This document shows, in pieces, positions 1 through 5,685 of a stretch of 20,214 nt of DNA (position 1 is the stretch's first letter; the number at the start of each line of letters is the position of its first letter). The notes beneath the pieces are model-generated. The model did not search any database. It saw only the letters and a program-made list of their open reading frames with translations, and was not told where the DNA came from. The stretch spans positions 1 to 20,214 of the forward strand of contig CAKRRU010000037.1 of assembly GCA_934394515.1 (NCBI GenBank), in the 5' to 3' direction. A program made the translations under genes and the position numbers. The DNA comes from an uncultured Acetatifactor sp. (lineage in GTDB: Bacteria > Bacillota > Clostridia > Lachnospirales > Lachnospiraceae).

Positions 1-191
1 TGGTGGTAGAGGGCGTGTATTCCGCTAAAGCGGCCATGGAACTGTCGAAAAAATATGATGTTCAGCTGCCTATTATCGAGCAGGTAAATGAAGTACTGTT
101 TCACGGCAAAGCAGCGGATCAGGCTGTCAAGGAACTGATGCTTCGTGATAAGAAGCTGGAGGTATCCCATCTGCCATGGCCTGAGGCGTAG
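1..191 (+). CDS. gpsA: Glycerol-3-phosphate dehydrogenase [NAD(P)+], C-terminal fragment (5' end outside window)
   Basis: This is the last ~62 residues of an ORF that enters from the left edge. The sequence reads VEGVYSAKAAMELSKKY, then PIIEQVNEVLFHGK, then LMLRDKKLE, which matches the conserved C-terminal helical domain of GpsA (typical VEGV-T-A, PI-E-V, LM-R-K-E pattern). In the family this cytosolic enzyme reduces dihydroxyacetone phosphate to sn-glycerol-3-phosphate for phospholipid synthesis. The catalytic and NAD-binding parts lie outside the window. The stop is TAG at 189-191. I see no hairpin terminator between it and the tyrS promoter 15 nt downstream. Identification rests on the C-terminal motif only. 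Confidence 0.85.
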   Translation, partial: VVEGVYSAKAAMELSKKYDVQLPIIEQVNEVLFHGKAADQAVKELMLRDKKLEVSHLPWPEA

Positions 192-205
192 ATTTTATTT
201 TGCTG

Positions 206-234
206 TTGACATAAAAAAAGAAAGTGACTATAAT
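206..234 (+). promoter_or_regulatory. SigmaA promoter of the T-box/tyrS transcript
   Basis: A perfect TTGACA (206-211) and a perfect TATAAT (229-234) are separated by exactly 17 nt. Transcription should start near 241, just before the T-box leader. Such a strong promoter fits a gene whose control is exerted by premature termination rather than at initiation. Confidence 0.9.
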
Positions 235-240
235 AAACTC

Positions 241-560
241 ATGTTCAGCAGAAAAACAGCCAACATATCATAAGAAAAATGCAATGAAGGGAAGAAGTAC
301 TGTTCCCCGACTTCTGACAGAGAGCAGCCGGCAGGTGAGAGGCGCACGGAAGCAGAGCAGGAATACATCCCGGAGCAGCCGGTGGAAAGGAAGGTTTTTA
401 GATTAGATTCCGACCGAGTAGATCAGGACGGCAGGCACCGATATCAGCCGGAGTATTGATAGATACTTACTGAGCTGTCAGATGTGAGTCTGACGGGAAC
501 ATTAGGTGGTAACACGAGTGATAAGCTCGTCCTTTTGAAAAAAGGGACGGGCTTTTTTAG
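241..560 (+). promoter_or_regulatory. Tyrosine-responsive T-box riboswitch upstream of tyrS
   Basis: The leader has the T-box layout. An AATGAAGGGAAGAAGTA-like Stem I start lies near 282-300. The specifier context GAATACATC gives a Tyr TAC specifier at 364-366, which matches the downstream tyrosyl-tRNA synthetase. The T-box motif AGGTGGTAACACG is at 504-516. The antiterminator can be drawn as AGG (504-506) and ACGAG (514-518) pairing with CTCGTCCT (526-533), leaving a 7-nt bulge TGGTAAC. TGGT in this bulge would pair with the ACCA end of uncharged tRNA-Tyr. This fold is mutually exclusive with the terminator at 524-553. The T-box bulge differs slightly from the usual UGGNACC. Confidence 0.93.
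524..558 (+). terminator. T-box regulated intrinsic terminator
   Basis: A 13-bp stem (524-536 with 541-553, including two G-T wobbles) closes a GAAA loop and is followed by a T run through 558. Its 5' arm overlaps the 3' arm of the T-box antiterminator, so it should form when tRNA-Tyr is charged. Confidence 0.9.
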
Positions 561-642
561 TGTCTTCAGAGTCGGTCCCGGACAAACAAAAAGACATATT
601 TTTCGAAACTACAGATTGAAAAGAGAAAAAAGGAGAAAAAAG

Positions 643-1869
643 ATGACAGTATTTGACGAGTTGAAAGCGAGAGGACTGTTGGCACAGCTGACAGATGAAG
701 AGGAGATCAAGGAATTGATCAATAACGGAAAGGCTACCTTCTACATCGGTTTTGATCCCACCGCAGACAGCCTTCATGTAGGACATTTCATGGCACTGTG
801 CCTGATGAAAAGAATGCAGATGGCAGGTAACAAGCCCATTGCTCTGATCGGCGGTGGTACTGCAATGATCGGTGATCCGTCCGGCAGAAGCGATATGCGT
901 ACCATGATGACCAAGGAGACCATTCAGCACAACGTAGACTGCTTCAAAAAGCAGATGAGTCGTTTTATTGATTTCAGTGACGGTAAGGCTCTGATGGTCA
1001 ACAATGCCGACTGGCTGTTAGATCTGAATTACGTGGAACTGTTAAGAGATGTAGGCGCGCATTTCAGTGTCAACCGTATGCTGACCGCAGAGTGCTACAA
1101 GCAGAGAATGGAAAAGGGATTAAGCTTCTTAGAGTTCAACTACATGATCATGCAGAGTTTTGACTTCCTGACCTTATACCAGAAATACGGCTGTAACATG
1201 CAGTTCGGCGGTGACGATCAGTGGAGCAATATGCTGGGCGGTACCGAGCTGATCCGCAGAAAACTGGGTAAGGATGCTTACGCTATGACCATCACATTGC
1301 TTCTGAATTCCGAGGGTAAGAAGATGGGTAAGACCCAGAAGGGTGCGGTATGGCTGGATCCCAACAAGACCACACCGTTCGAGTTCTACCAGTACTGGAG
1401 AAACGTAGCTGATGCCGATGTCCTGAAGTGTCTGCGCATGCTGACATTCCTTCCTTTGGAGCAGATCGATGAGATGGATAAATGGGAAGGCAGCCAGCTG
1501 AACCAGGCGAAGGAAATTCTGGCATACGAGCTGACCAATCTGGTACATGGTGAGGAAGAGGCCAAGAAGGCACAGGAGAGTGCAAGAGCACTGTTCACCG
1601 GCGGAAATGCCGCAGAAATGCCCACCAGTGAACTGACTGAGGCAGACTTTACCGATGGTAAGATTGATATTCTCAGTGTCCTGGTAAAATCCGGACTGTC
1701 TGCATCCCGCAGTGAGGCAAGACGTGCGGTAGAACAGGGCGGTGTTGTCGTAGCGGATGAGAAGGTTACCGATGTGAAGACCGCTTACGTTCCCGAGCAG
1801 TTTGACGGAGAGGGTCTGGTAGTCCGCAGAGGTAAGAAGAACTTCAAGAGAGTCGTTATGAGCAAATAA
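643..1869 (+). CDS. tyrS: Tyrosyl-tRNA synthetase
   Basis: Cytosolic class I aminoacyl-tRNA synthetase that attaches tyrosine to tRNA-Tyr; 408 residues, the usual size. The class I HIGH motif appears as HVGH at residues 45-48 after [11 protein letters not shown]. The tyrosine and ATP pocket shows in YMIMQSFDF (~167-175) and QFGGDDQW (~187-194). The KMSKS loop is KMGKT at 227-231, a known TyrRS variant. A C-terminal S4-like RNA-binding segment ([19 protein letters not shown]) follows. I chose the ATG at 643 because AGGAG lies at 631-635 with 7 nt spacing. The longer frame back to 484 would run through the T-box terminator and cannot be the start. Expression is controlled by the upstream tyrosine T-box. 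Confidence 0.97.
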   Translation: MTVFDELKARGLLAQLTDEEEIKELINNGKATFYIGFDPTADSLHVGHFMALCLMKRMQMAGNKPIALIGGGTAMIGDPSGRSDMRTMMTKETIQHNVDCFKKQMSRFIDFSDGKALMVNNADWLLDLNYVELLRDVGAHFSVNRMLTAECYKQRMEKGLSFLEFNYMIMQSFDFLTLYQKYGCNMQFGGDDQWSNMLGGTELIRRKLGKDAYAMTITLLLNSEGKKMGKTQKGAVWLDPNKTTPFEFYQYWRNVADADVLKCLRMLTFLPLEQIDEMDKWEGSQLNQAKEILAYELTNLVHGEEEAKKAQESARALFTGGNAAEMPTSELTEADFTDGKIDILSVLVKSGLSASRSEARRAVEQGGVVVADEKVTDVKTAYVPEQFDGEGLVVRRGKKNFKRVVMSK

Positions 1870-1885
1870 ATACAGGATCCTACAG

Positions 1886-1927
1886 ACAGGATCTTCCGTA
1901 AAATACGGAGGGTCCTGTTTTTATTTT
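1886..1927 (+). terminator. Intrinsic terminator of tyrS
   Basis: A 15-bp stem (1886-1900 with 1904-1918, with G-T wobbles) and AAA loop are followed by a T-rich run. It lies 16 nt after the tyrS stop and closes the tyrS unit. Confidence 0.92.
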
Positions 1928-2018
1928 ACAGGCAACTCTCCTTTGGAGAACCGTAGAATTGATACATGTCTATTTTATTCTGGACGAAACTGAGACTTGA
2001 ACTGATATAGTTGATCAT

Positions 2019-2046
2019 TTTCTGCAAAAAACAGTTACTTTCTGCA
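2019..2046 (+). repeat. Direct-repeat pair TTTCTGCA-N12-TTTCTGCA, copy 1 (putative LytTR-regulator site)
   Basis: Two exact TTTCTGCA units start at 2019 and 2039, a 20-nt period or about two helical turns. The whole 28-nt element matches the element at 5217-5244 at 23 of 28 positions. It ends 7 nt before a -35-like hexamer, the position expected of an activator site. Paired direct repeats with ~12 nt spacing are typical of LytTR-family regulators; that the regulator at 3102 binds here is inference. Confidence 0.6.
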
Positions 2047-2053
2047 AAAGATA

Positions 2054-2081
2054 TTGTTTGTAATGAAAAAAATATTACTAT
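2054..2081 (+). promoter_or_regulatory. Putative activator-dependent promoter 1
   Basis: TTGTTT (2054-2059), 16 nt, TACTAT (2076-2081). Both hexamers are imperfect, as is common when an activator is needed. Spacing to the direct repeats and between hexamers is identical to that of promoter 2 at 5252-5279. The start point would be near 2088, upstream of the ORFs at 2131 and 2408. Confidence 0.5.
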
Positions 2082-2130
2082 TTAGATAAAGAGATATATA
2101 AATATTAAAGTGTTTTGCAAAAAGTCATGA

Positions 2131-2382
2131 GTAGGCGGATGTGTTGCAGAGTTTATTTATGCAGAGGGATATTCTGCGGAGCATACAAGACAATTAATTT
2201 CTATTGCTGATAATGACGATACTATACAAAATATTTCTTATGATGAAGAGGGAAATATTGATGAAATTGATATTTATAAGTATACGCCATACACATGTGC
2301 CAGTAATGAAAGCACTCATTCAGCCAATGTTCTATTTTTAGAAATTTATAATGGAAAAATGTTATCGAATTTTCCGTTATAG
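2131..2382 (+). pseudogene. Start-less ORF (83 codons), probably truncated or frameshifted gene
   Basis: The frame is open from just after a TGA (2128-2130) to TAG (2380-2382) but contains no ATG, GTG or TTG near its beginning. The translation is protein-like: VGGCVAEFIYAEGYSAEHTR, then an acidic stretch with DNDDTIQNISYDEEGNIDEI, then YKYTPYTC, ending NGKMLSNFPL. An ATG at 2127 lies in another frame one step away, so a single-base indel near 2130 would restore a start. It sits 25 nt upstream of the 2408 gene and downstream of promoter 1, so the two probably share a transcript. I do not recognise the family; the YDEEGNI segment is weakly reminiscent of YD/RHS-like repeats, which is not enough for a call. 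Confidence 0.45.
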
Positions 2383-2407
2383 TTAGTAATAATGACAGGA
2401 GACAAAA

Positions 2408-2761
2408 ATGTCTAAAAAATATTTGCTGATCAGCATTGGAATTATTGTAATAGTTATTTTTAGTATATGCATAAAGTGTGGGAAAAATGATTTGCCAACG
2501 ACCTCTATGATGGACGCCGAAAGAATTTTGCAAGAGTACTTGAAAAGTGCTAATCAATGGGAAGAAGAGTATAGTCTTGAACCAACCGATCCGGTTGTTG
2601 GTGAAATTGATAATAATGAAGTGTATAGATTCGAAGTAAGATATAAAGAAAATGTTGAGGAGGTTGGAAGCAGACTGATTAATAACTATGCAATAACGAT
2701 GGATGGAAAGACTATTTTTTTGTATGATCCCGCAAACGATCAGTGGATTATTCAAAAATGA
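2408..2761 (+). CDS. Small membrane-anchored protein of unknown function
   Basis: 117 residues. The N-terminus is a short positive stretch (MSKK) followed by a hydrophobic helix at ~5-23 (LLISIGIIVIVIFSICI). It reads as an uncleaved signal anchor, since no lipobox fits the two cysteines at 21 and 24. The remaining ~90 residues are hydrophilic and acidic and would face outside, with an NNEVYRFEVRYKEN segment and an NNYAITMDGKTIFLYDP segment that look like beta strands of a small PepSY-like or lipoprotein-like fold. AGGAGA at 2397-2402 supports the start. It lies 25 nt after the start-less ORF and is followed by a terminator. Codon use is AT-rich like its neighbours. Function is unknown; the promoter context suggests control by the LytTR regulator. 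Confidence 0.75.
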   Translation: MSKKYLLISIGIIVIVIFSICIKCGKNDLPTTSMMDAERILQEYLKSANQWEEEYSLEPTDPVVGEIDNNEVYRFEVRYKENVEEVGSRLINNYAITMDGKTIFLYDPANDQWIIQK

Positions 2762-2776
2762 ATATAAGCAGATAAT

Positions 2777-2820
2777 AATGAAGACTGAAAACATATCTAT
2801 GGTTTTCAGCCTTCATTTTA
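2777..2820 (+). terminator. Intrinsic terminator after the 117-aa gene
   Basis: AATGAAG (2777-2783) pairs with CTTCATT (2811-2817), and CTGAAAAC pairs with GTTTTCAG, separated by one mismatch, with T-rich sequence after. It ends the transcript from promoter 1. Confidence 0.75.
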
Positions 2821-3101
2821 TTATCAAAAATTAATATAATGTAATTTTCAACTTCCTGTGATAAATATTTGAGTTCTTCCAAGCTATTGATTTTGAATTT
2901 CAGTCGTACTAATATGACATTACAGAGTGCAAAAATGATATATCAAGCTTGCTATTCTGACTTATATCAAATAATTGGAAAGTATAGATAGTCTTATTCT
3001 AAAGAATTTCTTATTTGTTTTCAAAATAATTATTGTAGCATAAACGAAAAACAGACGATATTGCCACCCATATAGTAAAAAAGTAAGGGAAAGGGGAAAT
3101 T
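2821..3101. other. AT-rich intergenic region before the regulator gene
   Basis: 281 nt, very AT-rich. It should hold the promoter of the LytTR regulator, but I see no convincing hexamer pair. It contains no copy of the TTTCTGCA element, so that motif gives no sign of autoregulation. On the minus strand a short open stretch over about 2820-2940 reads protein-like (see findings), possibly a gene remnant. Confidence 0.4.
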
Positions 3102-3827
3102 ATGTTACGAATAGCAATATGTGATGATGAAAAGTTGTTTAGAGAAAATATTAAAAAATATGTATTAAAATATTTATCCGAAAAGGATATTTCATCCGAA
3201 ATTGATATGTTTAATTCGGGGAAAGAATTACTTGGCTTGGGGACAGATTTACTTGGCTATAATATTATTTTTCTCGACATTAATATGGATGAGATAGATG
3301 GAATTATGACTGCACACAAAATTAGAGAGTATAGTATGGATATATATATTGTATTTGTAACTGCTTACGTAAATTATTCATTAGAAGGTTATAAGGTAGA
3401 TGCGACAAGATATTTATTGAAGAATACTATTAATTTTGATGAGTCTATATATGAGTGTATGGACACAATTTTACATAAAATGAATTACATTGTATTAAAA
3501 AAGTATTTTAAATTTAACGAATGTGAAAAAAATGTACAGGTTGATAGGATACTATATATAGAAAGCAGATTGCATAAACTTGAGTTTCATATTATGGAAG
3601 ATAAGGTTTTGATATATACATTGTATGCAACATTAAATGATATGGAAAGGAAAATGATGGAATATAAATTTATAAGGATTCATCAGAGTTTTCTGGTAAA
3701 TCTAAAACATATAAAGAGTATTACAGGCTATAGTGTAATACTGAATAACAATCAGAAACTTGTTGTACCAAGAGCAAGGTATAAGGATGTTAAAAGTGCA
3801 TTTATTGCATATAAAGGAGAAGTGTAA
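3102..3827 (+). CDS. LytTR-family response regulator (AgrA/VirR type)
   Basis: 241 residues with two domains. The receiver (~1-120) has the acidic pocket D8/D9 (ICDDE), phosphoacceptor D59 in FLDINMDEIDG, the switch Thr in FVTAY (T87) and the conserved Lys in RYLLK (107), though the usual following Pro is Asn. The LytTR DNA-binding domain (~135-237) shows ILYIES, then FIRIHQSFLVNLKHIKSI and a basic VPRARYKDVKSAF end. Regulators of this class bind paired direct repeats upstream of target promoters. The start is preceded by a purine-rich AAGGGAAAGGGGAA. It lies 3 nt upstream of its histidine kinase. Likely targets inside the window are the repeat-bearing promoters at 2019 and 5217 (inference). 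Confidence 0.93.
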   Translation: MLRIAICDDEKLFRENIKKYVLKYLSEKDISSEIDMFNSGKELLGLGTDLLGYNIIFLDINMDEIDGIMTAHKIREYSMDIYIVFVTAYVNYSLEGYKVDATRYLLKNTINFDESIYECMDTILHKMNYIVLKKYFKFNECEKNVQVDRILYIESRLHKLEFHIMEDKVLIYTLYATLNDMERKMMEYKFIRIHQSFLVNLKHIKSITGYSVILNNNQKLVVPRARYKDVKSAFIAYKGEV

Positions 3828-3830
3828 TTT

Positions 3831-5135
3831 ATGTTTACATATTTTTTTAGTTTAGCAATAATTGCGTTTGAAGTTATTTGCTGCAAAATATTTTTTGAAA
3901 GTTTTTGCGATAGCTCTGGGGAAAATAGAAAGTATAAAAGAACAATATTATTAGTTTTGTTGATTGCAATTTATTATATATGCGGGTTTACATTATCAAA
4001 ATGGATTGTCCTTAAGCAACTATGTGCAATAATGTCAACTGCTATTATCATGCGATTCTATTTTGAAATAAGCTTAGTAAAGTCTGCGGTGTTTGCAATA
4101 TTATATCAAGGATTATTGATGTTAGTGGATTATTTAGTTTATGCAGGAAATAGTGCAATCGTATCCAGAGAGGGAATAGTAACTCAAGAATATGCACTTG
4201 AGGGGAATTTAATTATTATTTTTAGTAAAGTTATTTCTTTTCTTTGCATCATACTAATAAAAAAACAATTTGGCAAAAAGTCAACAGAAGTACTGACAGA
4301 CACCGAATGGACAAAGTTCCTTTTTTTTCCTGTATTTACTATTATTACAATAATTACATTACTAATGGAATTTCAATATACTGAAAATGAAATGCAAGCA
4401 AATGCTTTATATTCTATTTCGTTTGGAATGGTGGTAATGAATGTATTTGTATATTATTTAATTAATGATATAGTCATTCGGGATGTAAAGCTGCATGAAA
4501 AGGAAATGCTTGAATTGCAGGTTAAAAATCAGATTCAGATGTATCAATCTGTTTCGGAAAACTTTGACATACAAAAAAGAAAATCGCACGAATTTAAAAA
4601 TCAAATATTGTGTATAGAAGCGTTGCTCAAAGACAAAGAATATGATCGGGCAGTAGATTATGTTAGTAAAATCAGTAAGGGCTTTTTCAAAGAGCGAAAT
4701 GCAATAAACACGAATCAAGTAGTAGTAAATGCAATTTTAAATACAAAATATGAAGAAGCTATTAACAAGCATATAGTCTTTGTCTTTAAAGTTAATGATT
4801 TATCTAACATAAAAATGGAAGATGAAGATTTGGTTGTGATTTTGGCTAATCTGTTAAACAATGCAATTGAAGCCTGCGAAAATTGCATTGGTAAAAAAGT
4901 AATTAAGTTCAAGTTTATGATGGAAGAACAGATGATAATTTTATCAGTAAAAAATACATGTAATCAAATGATTATATATCATAATAATGAAATCGCTACT
5001 ACTAAAATGATAAATCAGGATGAGCATGGTGTAGGAATAAAAAACATTATAAGAATTGTGGAAAAATATAATGGGGAATATGTAATTCAAAATGATGAAG
5101 ATCAATTTTACTTTTCTATTATTATACCTTTATGA
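3831..5135 (+). CDS. AgrC-like sensor histidine kinase (GHKL family)
   Basis: 434 residues. The N-terminal half (~1-212) is a polytopic membrane sensor with about six hydrophobic segments, ending near VVMNVFVYYLINDIVI. A helical linker (~215-248, EKEMLELQVKNQIQMYQ) leads to the phosphoacceptor His253 in RKSHEFKNQ. The GHKL ATPase part has the N-box at ~338-349 (LANLLNNAIEAC) and the G-box at ~399-406 (HGVGIKNI). This is the architecture of kinases sensing peptide pheromones in Agr-type systems. It phosphorylates the LytTR regulator encoded 3 nt upstream. No agrB processing peptidase or recognisable agrD lies nearby, so the ligand is unknown. GGAG lies about 11 nt before the ATG inside the end of the regulator gene. 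Confidence 0.92.
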   Translation: MFTYFFSLAIIAFEVICCKIFFESFCDSSGENRKYKRTILLVLLIAIYYICGFTLSKWIVLKQLCAIMSTAIIMRFYFEISLVKSAVFAILYQGLLMLVDYLVYAGNSAIVSREGIVTQEYALEGNLIIIFSKVISFLCIILIKKQFGKKSTEVLTDTEWTKFLFFPVFTIITIITLLMEFQYTENEMQANALYSISFGMVVMNVFVYYLINDIVIRDVKLHEKEMLELQVKNQIQMYQSVSENFDIQKRKSHEFKNQILCIEALLKDKEYDRAVDYVSKISKGFFKERNAINTNQVVVNAILNTKYEEAINKHIVFVFKVNDLSNIKMEDEDLVVILANLLNNAIEACENCIGKKVIKFKFMMEEQMIILSVKNTCNQMIIYHNNEIATTKMINQDEHGVGIKNIIRIVEKYNGEYVIQNDEDQFYFSIIIPL

Positions 5136-5206
5136 AGAAAAAACATTAGGTAATCAAAGGGATATTATTGAGTCCTATTAATTAGAAGGTGATTCAAGGA
5201 GGAGAT

Positions 5207-5251
5207 TTGTTGTCAATTTCTGCAATAAATGTTCACTTTCTGCAGAAATGA
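5207..5251 (+). CDS. Possible 14-aa micro-ORF with strong ribosome site (speculative)
   Basis: AAGGAGGAG at 5196-5204 precedes two in-frame TTG codons (5207 and 5210) and an ORF reading MLSISAINVHFLQK, ending TGA at 5249-5251. The perfect Shine-Dalgarno sequence is hard to explain otherwise. The ORF overlaps the direct-repeat element, and its stop overlaps an ATG (ATGA) opening a 12-codon ORF to 5286. It could be a leader peptide on the kinase transcript, a remnant of a broken gene, or chance. Confidence 0.25.
   Translation: MLSISAINVHFLQK
5217..5244 (+). repeat. Direct-repeat pair TTTCTGCA-N12-TTTCTGCA, copy 2 (putative LytTR-regulator site)
   Basis: Exact TTTCTGCA units start at 5217 and 5237, the same 20-nt period as copy 1. 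The spacer shares 7 of 12 bases with copy 1, including its terminal AC. It lies 81 nt after the kinase stop and ends 7 nt before a -35-like hexamer, as in copy 1. Confidence 0.6.
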
Positions 5252-5279
5252 TTGAGCAGGCAAAAAAATTTGATATGAT
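5252..5279 (+). promoter_or_regulatory. Putative activator-dependent promoter 2
   Basis: TTGAGC (5252-5257), 16 nt, TATGAT (5274-5279). Distances to the upstream repeats and between hexamers are identical to promoter 1. Transcription would begin near 5286 and give a transcript of ~315 nt ending at the hairpin 5558-5600, with the 48-aa ORF as its first gene. Confidence 0.5.
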
Positions 5280-5300
5280 TTTATAAAAGGGGGCATAGAT

Positions 5301-5447
5301 GTGGTTGAAATGATAGGCGGCTCCATAGTAGATGAGATGGAAAAAGACAATTTATTTGAAAAGGAAAAGGAAATGAAAGAACATTATGTATATGCATTGA
5401 CACAAATCGGGCAATTCATTTTGCATTGCAATTCTTCATCAGCCTAA
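5301..5447 (+). CDS. Small 48-aa protein, putative target of the LytTR system
   Basis: A GTG-started ORF preceded by AAAAGGGGG (5285-5293), 7 nt spacing. The translation begins MVEMIGGSIVDEMEKDNLFE, continues with a charged helix (KEKEMKEHYVY), and ends ALTQIGQFILHCNSSSA with one Cys near the C-terminus. An in-frame ATG at 5310 has no ribosome site. I see no membrane helix and no known family. The lone Cys and the place beside an AgrC-like kinase invite the idea of a peptide-signal precursor, but it lacks the AgrD pattern and there is no AgrB. It could be the tail of a decayed gene, because the frame is open upstream to 5274. The following ~110 nt to the terminator hold no gene. Confidence 0.45.
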   Translation: MVEMIGGSIVDEMEKDNLFEKEKEMKEHYVYALTQIGQFILHCNSSSA

Positions 5448-5557
5448 AAGACCTAAAAAATAAAAAGGCATTAAATAACAATTTATTAAGACAATTATTT
5501 TGAATAGATATTTAAGTGATTGTCCATACATAAGGTTGGTACTATTTAATGAAAAAG

Positions 5558-5600
5558 ATATCTATATTGTGCTGAATGAGCACAATATAGATATTTTTTT
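5558..5600 (+). terminator. Perfect 16-bp hairpin terminator
   Basis: A 16-bp perfect inverted repeat (5558-5573 with 5579-5594) with a 5-nt GAATG loop is followed by a T run. A short A run precedes it, so it may work in both directions. It closes the accessory block and insulates the hydrogenase gene. Confidence 0.88.
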
Positions 5601-5613
5601 ATTGATATTTTTC

Positions 5614-5642
5614 TTGCATTTATAGATATGATATGGTTTAAT
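5614..5642 (+). promoter_or_regulatory. Putative promoter of the hydrogenase gene
   Basis: TTGCAT (5614-5619), 17 nt, TTTAAT (5637-5642), about 44 nt upstream of the hydrogenase start and just after the hairpin terminator. Confidence 0.5.
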
Positions 5643-5685
5643 ATGGTTAGTGTGTTAAAAAAATATCAAAAGGCGGTAAAATGAT

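Noticed and set aside
224..406. 60-aa ORF in the tyrS leader
   Set aside because: It lies inside the T-box RNA; its bases are explained by Stem I and the specifier region.
484..642. N-terminal extension of tyrS back to 484
   Set aside because: It runs through the T-box antiterminator and terminator; a good ribosome site sits just before ATG 643 and the family starts there.
2127..2210. Cys-rich 27-aa peptide ORF (starts MSRRMCC)
   Set aside because: It overlaps the more protein-like frame at 2131-2382, has no ribosome site, and its Cys codons arise from the out-of-frame reading of TGCAG repeats.
2222..2794. 190-aa ORF on the minus strand
   Set aside because: It is antisense to the 117-aa gene, which has its own ribosome site and membrane anchor; its Phe/Ile/Tyr-rich composition is that of an AT-rich shadow.
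2019..5244. TTTCTGCA repeat pairs as attachment sites or insertion-generated direct repeats
   Set aside because: Each end is itself a phased double repeat with matching promoter hexamers and no integrase or transposase is present, so regulatory sites explain them better.
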